A stretch of 64,000 bases of DNA from Mycobacterium sp. JS623 (GCF_000328565.1 NC_019966.1:3782001-3846000); one strand, 5' to 3'; counted from the stretch's first letter, positions 35,553 through 49,138 are shown. Numbers and translations: made by a program. The notes: generated by a model not told the origin, from the letters alone.

Positions 35553-36754
35553 GCGAAACGTCAGACATCAAGGGCACCGACACCGCGGGCCAGCAGGGCG
35601 CGCCCGGGCAGCCGACCGACGCTGAACTTGCTTCGATGTCCCGTGAGCAGCTCGTCGACCTGGGCGGCAAGCTCGACGGCGTCGACACCGTCTTCAAGGA
35701 AGACCGCTGGCCGGTCGCCGGTACCAAGGCCGAGAAGCGCGCCGAGCGTTCGGTTGCGTATTGGCTTCTGCTGGGCGGACTTTCGGGTCTGGCACTGTTG
35801 CTGATCTTCTTGTTCTGGCCGTGGGAGTACAAGGGCGGCGGCGATCCGGGACACTGGTGGTACGACCTGGCCACCCCGCTTTACGGCTTGACCTTCGGGC
35901 TGTCGATTCTGGCGATCGGCATCGGTGCGGTGTTGTTCCAGAAGAAGTTCATCCCCGAGGAGATCTCGATCCAGGAACGCCACGACGGCGCATCTCCCGA
36001 GATCCACCGCAAAACCGTCGCGGCCAACCTGACTGATGCGTTGGAGTTGTCAACCATCAAGCGGCGCAAGCTGATTGGCCTTTCGCTTGGCGTCGGCCTT
36101 GGTGCCTTCGGCCTCGGCACGCTAGTCGCATTCATGGGTGGGCTGATCAAGAACCCGTGGAAGCCGGTGGTGCAGACGGCGGACGGCAAGAAGGCCGTGC
36201 TGTGGACGTCGGGTTGGACCCCGCGATTCAAGGGCGAAACCATCTACATGGCCCGCGCGACCGGCAGGCCCGGCGAATCGCCATTCGTGAAGATGCGCCC
36301 TGAAGACATCGACGCCGGTGGCATGGAGACGGTGTTCCCGTGGCGCGAGTCCGACGGCGACGGCACCACTGTCGAGTCACACGAACGGCTTTCGGAGATC
36401 GCGATGGGTGTGCGCAACCCGGTGATGCTGATCCGCATCAAGCCGGTCGACATGCCCAGAGTGGTCAAGCGCAAGGGCCAGGAAAGCTTCAACTTCGGCG
36501 AGCTGTTCGCGTTCACCAAGGTGTGCTCGCACTTGGGTTGCCCCTCTTCGCTTTACGAGCAACAGACCTATCGAATCCTCTGCCCGTGCCACCAGTCGCA
36601 GTTCGACGCGTTGCACTTCGCGAGGCCCATATTCGGTCCGGCTGCGCGCGCTTTGGCGCAGCTGCCCATCACCATTGATCAAGACGGGTACCTGGTTGCC
36701 AACGGTGACTTCATCGAACCCGTCGGACCGGCATTCTGGGAGCGCAAGTCATGA
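35549..36754 (+). CDS. qcrA: Menaquinol-cytochrome c reductase Rieske iron-sulfur subunit QcrA
   Basis: The 401-aa actinobacterial Rieske protein has three N-terminal TM helices (about 70-91, 107-130, 174-200) and a 2Fe-2S domain: CSHLGC (Cys326, His328) and CPCHQS (Cys345, His348), with Cys331/Cys347 as the disulfide pair. It transfers electrons from menaquinol to QcrC. ATG start overlaps qcrC by 4 bp; the stop overlaps qcrB by 4 bp. Confidence 0.96.
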   Translation: MSETSDIKGTDTAGQQGAPGQPTDAELASMSREQLVDLGGKLDGVDTVFKEDRWPVAGTKAEKRAERSVAYWLLLGGLSGLALLLIFLFWPWEYKGGGDPGHWWYDLATPLYGLTFGLSILAIGIGAVLFQKKFIPEEISIQERHDGASPEIHRKTVAANLTDALELSTIKRRKLIGLSLGVGLGAFGLGTLVAFMGGLIKNPWKPVVQTADGKKAVLWTSGWTPRFKGETIYMARATGRPGESPFVKMRPEDIDAGGMETVFPWRESDGDGTTVESHERLSEIAMGVRNPVMLIRIKPVDMPRVVKRKGQESFNFGELFAFTKVCSHLGCPSSLYEQQTYRILCPCHQSQFDALHFARPIFGPAARALAQLPITIDQDGYLVANGDFIEPVGPAFWERKS

Positions 36755-38439
36755 GTCCGACATTGCCGAAGCCGAATCTGGCTGAAATCGCTGCCGCACA
36801 AGGCGATGCGATCGATTCGCGGTATCACCCCTCGGCGGCGGTGCGTCGCCAGCTGAACAAGGTATTTCCCACCCATTGGTCCTTCCTGCTGGGTGAGATC
36901 GCACTGTATTCGTTCATCGTGCTGTTGATCACCGGCGTGTACCTGACGCTGTTTTTCGACGCGTCGATGGCCGAGGTCACCTACAACGGCGTGTATCAGC
37001 CGCTGCGCGGTGTCGAGATGTCCAAGGCCTTCGCCTCCACCCTCGACATCAGTTTCGAGGTGCGCGGCGGTCTGTTCGTCCGGCAGGTTCACCACTGGGC
37101 GGCGCTGATGTTCTCCGCGGCGATCATGGTGCACCTTGCCCGCATCTTCTTCACCGGCGCCTTCCGGCGGCCGCGTGAAGCCAACTGGGTGATCGGCTCG
37201 TTGCTGTTGATCCTGTCGATGTTCGAGGGGTACTTCGGCTACTCGCTGCCCGACGACCTGCTGTCCGGCATCGGCCTGCGCGCCGCGCTGTCCTCGATCA
37301 CGATGGGCATTCCGGTGGTCGGCACCTGGATGCACTGGGCGCTGTTCGGTGGCGACTTCCCGTGCGGCGGGGTGGGATACCAGTGCTCCGCGGACGGTGT
37401 GCTGTTGCCCCGGATGTACGCGCTGCACATCCTGTTGATCCCCGGAATCATCCTGGCGCTCATCGGTGTTCACCTTGCTCTGGTGTGGTTCCAGAAGCAC
37501 ACCCAGTTCCCCGGCCCCGGCCGCACCGAGCGCAACGTCGTCGGCGTCCGGGTGATGCCGGTCTTCGCCGTCAAGTCCGGCGCGTTCTTCGCGATGACCA
37601 CCGGCATCCTCGGCCTGATGGGCGGCCTGCTGCAGATCAACCCGATCTGGCAGTTAGGCCCCTACAAGCCATCCCAGGTGTCGGCAGGAAGCCAGCCCGA
37701 CTTCTACATGATGTGGACCGAGGGCCTGGCCCGTATCTGGCCGCCGTGGGAGTTCTATCCGTTCGGCCACACCATCCCCGCCGTCGTCGGCGTGGCGGTG
37801 GGCATGGGCCTGGTGTTCACCCTGCTGATCGCCTACCCGTTCATCGAGCAGAAGGTGACCGGCGACAGGGCTCACCACAATCTGTTGCAACGACCGCGAG
37901 ATGTGCCGGTGCGCACCGCGATCGGTGCGATGGCGATCGCGTTCTATATGGTGCTGACTCTGGCGGCGATGAACGATGTCATCGCGTGGAAGTTCCACAT
38001 CTCCCTCAATGCGACGACGTGGATCGCACGCATCGGCATGGTGGTGCTGCCGGCGATCGTCTACTACATCGCCTACCGGTGGTGTGTCGGCCTGCAACGC
38101 AGCGACCGTGCGGTGCTCGAGCACGGCATCGAGACCGGCATCATCAAGCGCCTACCGCATGGCGCCTACATCGAGCTGCACCAGCCGCTCGGACCGGTCG
38201 ATGAGCATGGCCATCCGATTCCGTTGGAGTACCAGGGCGCAGCGGTGCCCAAGCGGATGAACAAGCTGGGCTCGGCCGGCGCGCCGGGTAGCGGCAGCTT
38301 CCTGACCGCCGACCCGCTCTCCGAGAACGAGGCGTTGACGGAAGCCGCGCATGCGTCAGAACGCAAGGCGCTCACCGCATTGCGTGAGCACCAGGAGCGC
38401 AACGGCTCCGGTAACGGCCAGACGAACGGCCACCACTAG
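36751..38439 (+). CDS. qcrB: Menaquinol-cytochrome c reductase cytochrome b subunit QcrB
   Basis: Diheme cytochrome b of the bcc complex, 562 aa, the target of Q203-type inhibitors in M. tuberculosis. Typical segments are [50 protein letters not shown] and the Qo-site region [17 protein letters not shown]. The C-terminal ~150 residues form the extended cytosolic tail seen in actinobacteria. Coupled to qcrA by a 4-bp overlap. Confidence 0.97.
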   Translation: MSPTLPKPNLAEIAAAQGDAIDSRYHPSAAVRRQLNKVFPTHWSFLLGEIALYSFIVLLITGVYLTLFFDASMAEVTYNGVYQPLRGVEMSKAFASTLDISFEVRGGLFVRQVHHWAALMFSAAIMVHLARIFFTGAFRRPREANWVIGSLLLILSMFEGYFGYSLPDDLLSGIGLRAALSSITMGIPVVGTWMHWALFGGDFPCGGVGYQCSADGVLLPRMYALHILLIPGIILALIGVHLALVWFQKHTQFPGPGRTERNVVGVRVMPVFAVKSGAFFAMTTGILGLMGGLLQINPIWQLGPYKPSQVSAGSQPDFYMMWTEGLARIWPPWEFYPFGHTIPAVVGVAVGMGLVFTLLIAYPFIEQKVTGDRAHHNLLQRPRDVPVRTAIGAMAIAFYMVLTLAAMNDVIAWKFHISLNATTWIARIGMVVLPAIVYYIAYRWCVGLQRSDRAVLEHGIETGIIKRLPHGAYIELHQPLGPVDEHGHPIPLEYQGAAVPKRMNKLGSAGAPGSGSFLTADPLSENEALTEAAHASERKALTALREHQERNGSGNGQTNGHH

Positions 38440-38462
38440 AGGCCTAGGTTGGTGTTCGTGGG

Positions 38463-39134
38463 TTATTGCGCCAACAACGCGCGCAGCTCGCGCAAATAGA
38501 ACCACGGGATCGCGGGCATCCCCAACGTGACGATGCCGGCGAGGATGTAGAGCGCCCACGCGACCGCGTTGTGGTCAACGGCCATCAGATAAGTCGCGAT
38601 GCCGATGGCGACCATCGCGACACCCATCGCGATCGCAATGACCACGGCGCACCGCAGCCAAAGCTGGTCCACCGCAGCCGCCAGCGGATTTGGCTGCGGA
38701 CGAATGGCCTCACGCGTGGGATAGCTGAGGCCGGCGGAAGTCGTCGCGCCGATTCGGATCTTCTCCGTCGGGGCCTCAGCACCACGCGCCGGAGCGGCCG
38801 GGGCGGCCCGCATCGGGGCTCGCGCACGCGGCGGCGGCTCTTCGAGCGCAGCGCGGCGCGCCCGCAGCAGCAGCGGCACCGCGCCGATGATCACCACGGC
38901 GGAGATCGCGATCACGACATACAGCAGCCAAGGGGTGTCGGACTCCCCCGTGGACTGCGCATGCCCGTTTCCCAGGTCGACGAGCGCCACCGTCGCCGCG
39001 ACTCCCGCGCCAAGGGCGATCAGCCAGACGGCGGCGCAGGCACCAAGCAAAATGCGGTCGGTGCGGTCGAATTCGGCGGTATCCAGGCCGGTACGCAACC
39101 GCGAACGGCCCGCGGTGGTGGGGTCTTCAGGCAT
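38463..39134 (-). CDS. DUF2561-type membrane protein (Rv2197c-like)
   Basis: A 223-aa protein with four predicted TM segments: two before (about 30-53, 70-88) and two after (about 163-182, 190-212) a basic, Ala/Pro-rich cytosolic loop. Function is unknown, but it is conserved beside the oxidase genes in mycobacteria. Its ATG overlaps the mmpS3 stop by one base (TGATG), so it is the distal gene of that transcript. Confidence 0.85.
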   Translation of the reverse strand: MPEDPTTAGRSRLRTGLDTAEFDRTDRILLGACAAVWLIALGAGVAATVALVDLGNGHAQSTGESDTPWLLYVVIAISAVVIIGAVPLLLRARRAALEEPPPRARAPMRAAPAAPARGAEAPTEKIRIGATTSAGLSYPTREAIRPQPNPLAAAVDQLWLRCAVVIAIAMGVAMVAIGIATYLMAVDHNAVAWALYILAGIVTLGMPAIPWFYLRELRALLAQ

Positions 39135-39997
39135 CAGCAGCTTGTCTGCGCGGCATTGTTGGTATTCGACGAGAGCACCGTGCCGTCACTCGTCGTGATC
39201 GAGCAATTGAGCCGGCTCACCAGGAACAGGCTCGACGCCTGCACCGAGCCGACTTCGGACTGCGAGATCGGCGTCACCGTCAGCGACCACGGAATGTACA
39301 CATTGCGCTGGGTGCGACTGCGGCCCGAGGCGTCGATGTAGGTGACGGTGATGATGTCACCGGGCGCCTTCGTGCCAGTGACCGAATAGGTGACCTGTCG
39401 CGGCCCCGCCGGGGTGGTCGACGTCGGCGGGGGTGGTGGCGCAGCCGTGGTCGCAGGTGGAGGCGGAGGCGGCGCCTCGGCCGCCGGCGGAGGGGGCGGC
39501 GGCGACGGCTCCTGCGTCACCGTGACGGTCTCCGGCGGGGGCGGCGGTGGCGCCTGCGTCGTCGGCGGTGGCGGCGGTGGAGGCGGCGGGGTCGTCGTGG
39601 TGATCTCGTCCTGCACTGGCGGCGGTGGGCTCGTGGTCGTCGCGGGGGTCGCGAGGTTGTTGGTGTCGGTCCGGGTCACCAGCACCGACACGGAGGCGAC
39701 GAGCGCGATTGCGGCGACAATGGCTGCCACGCCGACCACCCACGGCCAGCGCGGGGGGCGCTCCGGGTCGACCAGTTCGGGGGCTGGGTTATAGCTGTCG
39801 TAGTCGTAGAGCGACGAGTCCGCGGGCACGTAGGGGCCGCTGGTGAACTGTTCGGACTCCGGCGCGGAATAGGCCTGCGAGTAGAACTCCGTTTCACCGG
39901 TCTCGGGTGCCGCCGACTGGTCCGGGATGGACTTGTCGCCCGGCTCCTGACCTGGGGCGAATTCCGCCCCTTCGTCCGATCCTGGGGGCCCGCTCAT
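39134..39997 (-). CDS. mmpS3: Membrane protein MmpS3
   Basis: A 287-aa bitopic protein: acidic Tyr-rich cytoplasmic part (1-78), one TM helix (about 82-107), a Pro/Thr linker with runs of up to nine prolines (about 117-195), and the C-terminal MmpS domain ([20 protein letters not shown], then [19 protein letters not shown]) with Cys235-range and terminal Cys likely forming a disulfide. No mmpL partner is adjacent. A link to cell elongation and division has been suggested for this family member. Confidence 0.9.
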   Translation of the reverse strand: MSGPPGSDEGAEFAPGQEPGDKSIPDQSAAPETGETEFYSQAYSAPESEQFTSGPYVPADSSLYDYDSYNPAPELVDPERPPRWPWVVGVAAIVAAIALVASVSVLVTRTDTNNLATPATTTSPPPPVQDEITTTTPPPPPPPPPTTQAPPPPPPETVTVTQEPSPPPPPPAAEAPPPPPPATTAAPPPPPTSTTPAGPRQVTYSVTGTKAPGDIITVTYIDASGRSRTQRNVYIPWSLTVTPISQSEVGSVQASSLFLVSRLNCSITTSDGTVLSSNTNNAAQTSC

Positions 39998-40131
39998 TAC
40001 GCCTATCCTTCTCGACTACATCTGCGGCGCGGTTGACCGTGCCCCGGCAACACTACCCAAAGCGACCGCGTGAACGAATCTCACAGCGCGGTTAGCGGGC
40101 GAACTGTTGTCCCGATTGTGACCTTTTGGGG

Positions 40132-40551
40132 TCAGTGCTTTTCAGGGCCGGTGTAGTACTCGAAGACCAGGCCCGCGGCCGTCGAAAGCACGAAGCAGAC
40201 GCCCGCCGCGATCAGCCAGGGCAGCCACAGTGCGACGCCGACGGCGGTGACCGACGCGGACAGCGCAATGGCCACCGGCCACCAGCTGTGCGGGCTGTAG
40301 AAGCCCAGCTCGCCGGCGCCGTCACTGATCTCCGCGTCCTCGTAGTCCTCGGGCCGGGTGTCGAGCCTGCGGGCCACGAACCGGAAGAACGTCCCGGTGA
40401 TCAAGGTCAGGCCGGACGTCAACACCAGCGCGGTGGTGCCCGCCCACTCCACGCCGCCGTACTGGAACATCGCGGTCAGCACCGCATACACCACCGCCGC
40501 GAGGATGAAGAACGCTGTCAGGAACTCGAACAATCTGGCTTCGATGTGCAT
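40132..40551 (-). CDS. ctaF: Cytochrome c oxidase polypeptide 4 CtaF
   Basis: Small actinobacterial oxidase subunit, 139 aa, with four TM helices. It begins [20 protein letters not shown] and has [20 protein letters not shown] later. The start is 9 bp after the ctaC stop, so ctaC-ctaF are co-transcribed. It stabilises the aa3 oxidase in the supercomplex. Confidence 0.94.
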   Translation of the reverse strand: MHIEARLFEFLTAFFILAAVVYAVLTAMFQYGGVEWAGTTALVLTSGLTLITGTFFRFVARRLDTRPEDYEDAEISDGAGELGFYSPHSWWPVAIALSASVTAVGVALWLPWLIAAGVCFVLSTAAGLVFEYYTGPEKH

Positions 40552-40560
40552 CTGATGTCC

Positions 40561-41595
40561 CTACTTGCTGGCTTGCGCTGGCACGCCGGCCTGTTCACCC
40601 CGGCGAGTATCGAACGGATGCGTGGTGATCGCGGTCGGCGACTGATTGATGGCCTGCAGCGCCTCGGCGTTGGTCTTGCCGGCCATGCGCTGCTGCAGAT
40701 AGGCCTTGAAGTCGTTGGGCTCCACCACGCGCACCTCGAAATTCATCATCGAGTGGTAGGTGCCGCACATCTCCGCGCACCGGCCGACGAACGCACCGGT
40801 CTTGTTGATCTCGCTGACCTGGAAGACGTTGTCGGAGTGATTCGCCTTCGGATCGGGCATCACGTCGCGCTTGAACAGGAACTCCGGCACCCAGAACGCG
40901 TGAATCACGTCGGCCGAGGCGATCTGGAACTCGATGCGCTTGCCGGTGGGCAGCACCAGGATTGGAATCTCGGTGGAGCTGCCCAGTGTCTCGACCTTGT
41001 CGAAGTTCAGGTACTGACGGTCCTCGGGGTTGAGCCCGCGCACGGCGCCGACGATTTCCTCGCCGTGCTTGTCGACACCCTCGGGCTTCGACAGCATCGC
41101 CTTCTTACGCTCGGGGTCGGCGCCGTCGTAGGTGAAGGTGCCGTCGCCGAAGTTGATCTTCTGGTAGCCGAACTTCCAGTTCCACTGGAATGCGGTGACG
41201 TCGATCACGACCTCGGGATTGGGGTCCTTGTGCAACATCTTCTCCTGCACCACCACGGTGAAGTAGAAGAGCACAGAGATGATCAGGAACGGCGTGACGG
41301 TGAGCACCAGCTCCAGCGGCATGTTGTAGCCGAACTGGCGCGGCAGCTCCGTGTCGCCCTTCTTGTGGCGGTGAAACGCCGAACTCCAGAAGATCAGGCC
41401 CCAGACGATCACACCGACGACGAGCGCCGCGATCAGTGAGCCGATCCAGAGCTCCCGGTTCACATGCGCTTCGGGCGTGATGCCTTCGGGCCACCCCAGG
41501 CCGGCCACCTCAGACCAGCTGCACCCGCTGAGCAGCACAGCCGTGCCACCCAGGACGACTGACAACGCCAACACCTTCAGGCGGCGAGGTGCCAC
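40561..41595 (-). CDS. ctaC: Cytochrome c oxidase subunit II CtaC
   Basis: CuA-bearing oxidase subunit, 344 aa. N-terminal lipobox LLSGC (Cys25), two TM helices (about 50-70 and 94-117), then the cupredoxin domain with CuA ligands His232, Cys273, Glu275, Cys277, His281 and Met284 ([14 protein letters not shown]). GTG at 41595 is chosen because AGGAGG lies 7 nt upstream and the product starts with a proper signal; the open frame extends 25 codons further. An insert at about 155-200 is typical of actinobacteria and contacts QcrC. Confidence 0.95.
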   Translation of the reverse strand: MAPRRLKVLALSVVLGGTAVLLSGCSWSEVAGLGWPEGITPEAHVNRELWIGSLIAALVVGVIVWGLIFWSSAFHRHKKGDTELPRQFGYNMPLELVLTVTPFLIISVLFYFTVVVQEKMLHKDPNPEVVIDVTAFQWNWKFGYQKINFGDGTFTYDGADPERKKAMLSKPEGVDKHGEEIVGAVRGLNPEDRQYLNFDKVETLGSSTEIPILVLPTGKRIEFQIASADVIHAFWVPEFLFKRDVMPDPKANHSDNVFQVSEINKTGAFVGRCAEMCGTYHSMMNFEVRVVEPNDFKAYLQQRMAGKTNAEALQAINQSPTAITTHPFDTRRGEQAGVPAQASK

Positions 41596-41699
41596 GTCGG
41601 AGCCTCCTACGAAGTCGGTGGACCAGGCGAATACTACGCAGCGTAGACCACCGCCAGGTGCCGGTCTCACTACACCTCAGCATTCGGCATACTGGCCCG

Positions 41700-44605
<2,906 letters not shown>

Positions 44606-44656
44606 TCACCCTTCATTTATTAAACCGTCTAGATAATCTTACCCAGGGGATGCTCG

Positions 44657-44710
44657 CAGGCAGTGCGCTAACCTGCCTACAAGTGCCCGCCCGGTCACTG
44701 TAGACAGGCA
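44657..44710. repeat. Overlapping inverted repeats between adoK and the Rv2203-type gene
   Basis: CCTGCCTACA (44672-44681) pairs with TGTAGACAGG (44699-44708; one mismatch, 17-nt spacer). The same arm can instead pair with AGGCAG at 44658-44663 (spacer 9). The two hairpins are mutually exclusive. CAGGCA also occurs twice as a direct repeat at 44657 and 44705. Confidence 0.6.
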
Positions 44711-44742
44711 AATTCCTCAACACATCTCGGGGGAGCAAATAT

Positions 44743-45372
44743 ATGACTGGCCAGTACCCGCCCGAATACGGCGCTGGACCGGTCGGCCCGCAAAGGTATC
44801 CCCCGCAGCCTTATCCCGAAAATGTGCCGTCGCCCTATCCTGCGATGCTGCCACCGCCGTTGCGATATCCGAAACGGCGCTGGTGGCCGATCGTCGCGGT
44901 GGTGGCGGCGGTTGTTGTGGTCGCAGCATTAATCGGCGCAATTGTTTTCGCGTCGCGCAATGACAACGCCTCCGGCCACACGGCGTTGACCGACGCGTCG
45001 GTCAAGGCCGCGATCCAGGAGTATCTGAATGCGCTGTCGAAGGGCGACGATCAAACCGTCGCGCGCCACACGTTGTGCGGGCTGTACGACGCGGTCAAGG
45101 AGCACCGCTCAGATCTCGCGCTGGCCAGCCTCAGCAGCGACGCGTTCCGGAAGCAGTACAGCCAAGCCGAGGTGACGTCGATCGACAAGATGGTGCTGTT
45201 GTCGCCCAATCAGGCGCAGGTGCTGTTCACCATGAAAGTGGCTCCCGCGAGCGGGTCGACCCGCACCCAAGCGCCAAAAGACGAGGAACAACAGGCCGTC
45301 GCTCAGGTGCTGGCTCAGGACAACGAGACCCTGGTGTGTTCGTACCTGCCGCGGACGGCCGGTCAGTACTGA
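44743..45372 (+). CDS. Membrane protein with NTF2-like outside domain (Rv2203-type)
   Basis: A 209-aa bitopic protein of unknown function. Pro/Tyr-rich cytoplasmic region (1-45), TM helix at about 48-68 (WWPIVAVVAAVVVVAALIGA), then an extracytoplasmic domain: SVKAAIQEYLNALSKGDDQT with CGLYD resembles the DUF4878/NTF2-like lipoprotein domains, with Cys110-range and Cys200-range possibly in a disulfide. It ends one base before the erpA stop on the other strand. Confidence 0.82.
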   Translation: MTGQYPPEYGAGPVGPQRYPPQPYPENVPSPYPAMLPPPLRYPKRRWWPIVAVVAAVVVVAALIGAIVFASRNDNASGHTALTDASVKAAIQEYLNALSKGDDQTVARHTLCGLYDAVKEHRSDLALASLSSDAFRKQYSQAEVTSIDKMVLLSPNQAQVLFTMKVAPASGSTRTQAPKDEEQQAVAQVLAQDNETLVCSYLPRTAGQY

Positions 45373-45373
45373 A

Positions 45374-45730
45374 TCAGTTGAACGAGTCGCCGCAGGCGCA
45401 GGAGCCGGTGGCGTTCGGGTTGTCGATGGTGAAGCCCTGCTTCTCGATGGTGTCGACGAAGTCGATCGTGGCGCCCTGGATGTAAGGGGCGCTCATCCGG
45501 TCAACAGTGAGCTTGACGCCGCCGAACTCCGAAATCAGGTCACCGTCTAGGGAGCGGTCATCGAAGAAGAGGTTGTAGCGCAGGCCGGCGCACCCGCCCG
45601 GTTGGACGGCAATGCGCAGCGCCAGGTCGTCACGACCTTCCTGATCCAGCAGCGCCTTGGCCTTGGCGGCGGCGGCGTCGGTGAGGATTGCGCCGTGGGT
45701 GCTGGTGGCCGTCTCGTCCTGAACAGTCAT
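45374..45730 (-). CDS. erpA: Iron-sulfur cluster insertion protein ErpA-like (A-type carrier, Rv2204c-type)
   Basis: A-type Fe-S carrier, 118 aa, with the three conserved cysteines Cys47 (GGCAGLRY), Cys111 and Cys113 (SCACGDSFN). It delivers Fe-S clusters to apo-proteins such as LipA and the Rieske subunit, both encoded in this window. ATG at 45730 has GGGGAGA upstream. The leader holds an inverted repeat at 45761-45786. Confidence 0.93.
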   Translation of the reverse strand: MTVQDETATSTHGAILTDAAAAKAKALLDQEGRDDLALRIAVQPGGCAGLRYNLFFDDRSLDGDLISEFGGVKLTVDRMSAPYIQGATIDFVDTIEKQGFTIDNPNATGSCACGDSFN

Positions 45731-45760
45731 TACATCTCCCCTGTGCATGTTCGTGGGTAG

Positions 45761-45786
45761 ACCGTTGGGTCCACTCCTTCAACGGT
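45761..45786. promoter_or_regulatory. Inverted repeat in the erpA upstream region
   Basis: ACCGTTG (45761-45767) and CAACGGT (45780-45786) form a perfect 7-bp dyad with a 12-bp spacer, 31-56 bp before the erpA start. It could be an operator for an Fe-S or iron regulator, or a hairpin in the leader. It does not resemble an IdeR box. Confidence 0.45.
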
Positions 45787-45811
45787 ACCTTGTTTCGGCC
45801 CTATTCCCGAT

Positions 45812-46867
45812 TTATCCCCAGGTCGTCGCGGTCACCTGGGCCAACTCTTCGAGTTGGTTAGCCGCATCGGAGATGGCCAGTTTCACAGACCCCGCGTGGT
45901 CGGTGATGGAGTAGGCGGCCGCGATGCCGGCGTCGGCCAGCGCCGCCTCGTCGAGGGTGACCTGGCCTGCGAGCACCAGCACCGGGATCTGATGCGACCG
46001 CGCGCCCGCGGCCAGCGCGCTGACCACCTTGCCGTGCAACGATTGGTCGTCGAATCGGCCTTCGCCCGTGATCACCAGCTCGGCGGCGGCGATGTCGTCG
46101 GCCAGCCGGGTGTGTTCGGCGATGATCGCGGCGCCGGATTCGCGTCGGCCGCCCAGCGCGAGCAACCCGGCGCCGATGCCTCCCGCTGCCCCCGCACCCC
46201 GTTCCTCGCTGACGGGGCGACCCGCCGCCGCGTTGAGTTGCACCGCCCAGTCACTGAGTCGCTGCTCGAGGACGCGCACGGTGTCGGGGTCGGCGCCCTT
46301 CTGCGGTCCGAATACCGCCGCGGCGCCCATCGGCCCGAGCAGCGGGTGCTCGACGTCGGTGGCGGCAATGAGTTCGACGTCCGCCAGCAGCTCGCGACCC
46401 TTCGCGAGCCCGCCAAGCTCCTCGATCAGGCCCCGCCCGCCGTCGGTGCAGCTGCTGCCGCCCAGCCCGACGACGATGCGCCCTGCGCCGGCTGCCACTG
46501 CCGCCGCGATCAGCTGACCGACGCCGCGACTGTGCGCGGCCAGCGCGGTCTGCACGGTCGGCGGGCCGCCCAGCAGGCCCAGCCCGCAGGTCTGTGCGCA
46601 TTCGATGTAGGCCGTCCGCGGCGGGTCCGGGTCGAGCACCCACTCCGCGGACACCTCGTCGGTCAGTGGTCCTCTGACGCGCAGGGTGTGCACCTCGCCG
46701 ACCCGGCCCGCCAGCACGCCGACGAAGCCAGGGCCGCCGTCGGACTGGGGGGCCAGCGTCAGCGCATCGTCGGGGCGGCCGCGCCGCCAACCGTGTGCAA
46801 TCGCCTCGGCGGCCTCGACCGCTGTGAGGCTGTCGCCGTAGCAGTCGGGCGCGATCAACACATGCAC
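45812..46867 (-). CDS. Glycerate kinase family protein (Rv2205c-type)
   Basis: A 351-aa GlxK/GarK-family kinase that phosphorylates glycerate. Signatures: [20 protein letters not shown] at the N-terminus, [30 protein letters not shown] and [13 protein letters not shown]. Of two adjacent GTG codons, the second (46867) is preferred because homologues start M-x-VLIAPD and TAGTCT lies 6 nt upstream, so the mRNA may be leaderless. It shares a divergent promoter with the DUF3043 gene. Confidence 0.9.
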   Translation of the reverse strand: MHVLIAPDCYGDSLTAVEAAEAIAHGWRRGRPDDALTLAPQSDGGPGFVGVLAGRVGEVHTLRVRGPLTDEVSAEWVLDPDPPRTAYIECAQTCGLGLLGGPPTVQTALAAHSRGVGQLIAAAVAAGAGRIVVGLGGSSCTDGGRGLIEELGGLAKGRELLADVELIAATDVEHPLLGPMGAAAVFGPQKGADPDTVRVLEQRLSDWAVQLNAAAGRPVSEERGAGAAGGIGAGLLALGGRRESGAAIIAEHTRLADDIAAAELVITGEGRFDDQSLHGKVVSALAAGARSHQIPVLVLAGQVTLDEAALADAGIAAAYSITDHAGSVKLAISDAANQLEELAQVTATTWG

Positions 46868-46870
46868 CAC

Positions 46871-46890
46871 GGCAGACTAATCTGGCACCC
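46871..46890. promoter_or_regulatory. Bidirectional promoter, glycerate kinase / DUF3043 gene
   Basis: AGACTAATCT at 46874-46883 contains TAATCT on the plus strand (46878-46883, 7 nt before GTG 46891) and TAGTCT on the minus strand (46879-46874, 6 nt before GTG 46867). The two hexamers share the TA at 46878-46879. Only 20 bp separate the annotated start regions, so leaderless transcription in both directions from one melting site is the simplest reading. Confidence 0.6.
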
Positions 46891-47553
46891 GTGAAGCTGC
46901 TGGGCCGCAAGAAAGACAACTCGGACTTGGACAAGGCCGCCGACGAGGCCGACTCCGCGGTCGACGCGACCCCGCAGCGCGCCGGTACGGCTCCCAAGGG
47001 CAGGCCGACCCCGAAACGCGACCAAGGTAAGCGTGGCCCGATCGCGCCCGCCCCGATGACCGCCGCGGAAGCGCGCAAGCGCCGCAAGGAGACGGGCGCG
47101 AAGCTCACTCGCGAGGAGAAAAAGGCAGCCAGCACCGCACGCCGTGCCGACATGGCCGAACGCCGCGAAAAAATGATGGCGGGCGAGGACGCCTACCTGC
47201 TGCCGCGCGACAAGGGCCCGGTGCGCCGCTTCGTTCGTGACGTGGTGGACTCGCGCCGAAATCTGCTCGGGCTGTTCATGCCCGCGGCACTGGGCTTGAT
47301 CTTCATCATGCTGTCGGTCCCGTCGCCCGCGGTGCAGCTACCGCTCTCGTTCGCCATGCCGGTACTCATCGTCATCATGCTGATCGACGCCTTGTTCCTT
47401 GGCCGCAAGGTGAACAAGCTCGTCGACACAAAGTTCCCCGATAACACCGAAAGTGGTTGGAAGCTCGGCTTTTACGCCGCCAGCCGGGCCTCGCAATTGC
47501 GCCGGATGCGCGCGCCGCGGCCGCAGGTCAATCGCGGCGACAGTGTCTCTTGA
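46891..47553 (+). CDS. DUF3043 membrane protein (Rv2206-type)
   Basis: A 220-aa actinobacterial protein of unknown function. A long, very basic Lys/Arg/Ala-rich N-terminal region (1-105, GRKKDNSDLDK and AEARKRRKETGAKLTREEKK) precedes two TM helices (about 125-165) and a basic C-terminal tail. GTG start; its stop overlaps the cobU ATG by one base, so it may be co-transcribed with the cobalamin genes. Confidence 0.88.
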   Translation: MKLLGRKKDNSDLDKAADEADSAVDATPQRAGTAPKGRPTPKRDQGKRGPIAPAPMTAAEARKRRKETGAKLTREEKKAASTARRADMAERREKMMAGEDAYLLPRDKGPVRRFVRDVVDSRRNLLGLFMPAALGLIFIMLSVPSPAVQLPLSFAMPVLIVIMLIDALFLGRKVNKLVDTKFPDNTESGWKLGFYAASRASQLRRMRAPRPQVNRGDSVS

Positions 47554-48104
47554 TGCCGCCTGACCGCCCCGTGCGCACACTGGTGCTCGGGGGTATCAGG
47601 TCGGGTAAATCGCGGTGGGCGGAAACGGCTATCGCCGATTCGGCCGGCGCCGGGCAGCAGGTGTGTTACCTGGCCACCGGCGCCGCGCCCGATGATGACG
47701 CCGACTGGTCGGCGCGCATCGCGGCCCATCGGGCCCGCCGCCCATCGCATTGGTCGACGGTCGAAACACCCGACGTGGCAAGGCAATTGCGTGCGCAGGC
47801 CGCGACGCCGACGCTCGTCGATGACATGGGTGGTTGGCTGACAGCGGCGATGGACCGCCGCGACGCATGGACTGTGGGCTCGGTGACGGCCGACGTGGCT
47901 GACCTGATCGACGCGGTCGACGCATTCGGCGCACCACTGGCACTTGTCAGCCCCGAAGTCGGGCTGACGGTTGTCCCGCCCACGGCGTCGGGCCGTCGGT
48001 TCGCCGACGAGCTGGGCAGCCTCAATCAACAGTTGGCAACCCTGTGCGACCAGGTGGTGCTCGTCGTCGCCGGGCAACCCCTGACCGTGAAGGCTGCCTC
48101 GTGA
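47553..48104 (+). CDS. cobU: Adenosylcobinamide kinase / cobinamide-phosphate guanylyltransferase CobU
   Basis: Bifunctional enzyme of the lower cobalamin pathway: phosphorylates adenosylcobinamide, then transfers GMP. The 183-aa protein has P-loop GGIRSGKSR (13-21), [16 protein letters not shown] carrying the guanylylated His region, and a C-terminal [10 protein letters not shown]. It precedes cobT with a 4-bp overlap. In M. tuberculosis cobU is elsewhere (Rv0254c) while cobT and cobS are here. Confidence 0.92.
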   Translation: MPPDRPVRTLVLGGIRSGKSRWAETAIADSAGAGQQVCYLATGAAPDDDADWSARIAAHRARRPSHWSTVETPDVARQLRAQAATPTLVDDMGGWLTAAMDRRDAWTVGSVTADVADLIDAVDAFGAPLALVSPEVGLTVVPPTASGRRFADELGSLNQQLATLCDQVVLVVAGQPLTVKAAS

Positions 48105-49138
48105 CCGAGTTCACCATCACCCCGCCCGATGCTGAGGTGGCCGCCGCGGCGCGCACCCGCCAGGACCGGCTGACCAAGCCGCCCGGTTCGCTCGGCAGGC
48201 TCGAGGACCTGTCGGTGTGGGTGGCGTCGTGTCAGGGAGTGTGTCCCCCGCGGCAGTTCCAACGCCCGCGGGTCGTCGTGTTCGCCGGCGACCACGGCGT
48301 CACCTCCTCGGGCGTTTCCGCCTATCCGGCAGAAGTCACCGCGCAAATGGTGGCCAACTTCGACGCGGGCGGCGCCGCGATCAACGTGCTCGCCGAGACG
48401 GCCGGGGCGAGCGTGCGGGTGGTCGACATCTCGGTGGATGCGGCCGAGCCGCTGTCGCCCTCGATCGGTGCGCACAAGGTGCGCCGTGGCAGCGGCAACA
48501 TCGCGGTCGAGGATGCGCTGTCCGCCGAGGAAGCGGCAGCCGCTATCGAGGCCGGCCGGACCATCGCCGATGAGGAAGTCGATTCCGGGGCCGACCTGTT
48601 GATCGCGGGCGATATGGGAATCGGAAACACCACGGCAGCAACCACTTTGATCGCTGCACTGACAAGCTCCGAGCCCGTCGCCGTCGTCGGAAGAGGCACC
48701 GGTATCGACGATGCGGGCTGGGCACGTAAGACCGCCGCAATCCGCGACGCGCTGTACCGGGCCCGCGGACTTGCGTCGGATCCTGTTGGGCTGCTGCGGG
48801 TTTGCGGTGGCGCAGACTTCGCCGCGATGGCAGGGTTCTGCGCTCAGGCCGCGGTGCGCCGCACACCGGTGTTGCTCGACGGCGTGGTGGTGACCGCTGC
48901 CGCGTTGGTGGCCGACCGGTTGGCGCCCGGTGCGCGGCGGTGGTGGCAGGCCGGGCACCGGTCCACCGAACCGGCGCACACGCTCGCGCTGCAGCACCTC
49001 GACCTCGAGCCAATCATCGACATGGGGATGCGGCTGGGCGAAGGCACGGGAGCCGCGGTCGCGCTGCCGATCTTGCGCGCAGCCGTCGCCGCGCTGGCGT
49101 CGATGGCCACCTTCGACGAGGCGGGCGTCAGCACGTGA
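48101..49138 (+). CDS. cobT: Nicotinate-nucleotide--dimethylbenzimidazole phosphoribosyltransferase CobT
   Basis: Makes alpha-ribazole phosphate for the lower axial ligand of cobalamin. In 345 aa: [15 protein letters not shown] at the N-terminus, [35 protein letters not shown], and the catalytic-Glu motif [11 protein letters not shown] near 313-323. GTG start overlaps the cobU stop (GTGA). Confidence 0.95.
   Translation: MTEFTITPPDAEVAAAARTRQDRLTKPPGSLGRLEDLSVWVASCQGVCPPRQFQRPRVVVFAGDHGVTSSGVSAYPAEVTAQMVANFDAGGAAINVLAETAGASVRVVDISVDAAEPLSPSIGAHKVRRGSGNIAVEDALSAEEAAAAIEAGRTIADEEVDSGADLLIAGDMGIGNTTAATTLIAALTSSEPVAVVGRGTGIDDAGWARKTAAIRDALYRARGLASDPVGLLRVCGGADFAAMAGFCAQAAVRRTPVLLDGVVVTAAALVADRLAPGARRWWQAGHRSTEPAHTLALQHLDLEPIIDMGMRLGEGTGAAVALPILRAAVAALASMATFDEAGVST

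Noticed and set aside
39390..39794. Gly/Val-rich plus-strand frame opposite mmpS3
   Set aside because: Antisense of the polyproline linker; PE_PGRS-like appearance is spurious.
40119..40134. TGACC/GGTCA hairpin at the ctaF 3' end as terminator
   Set aside because: Only 5 bp, overlaps the stop codon and has no T-run on the relevant strand.
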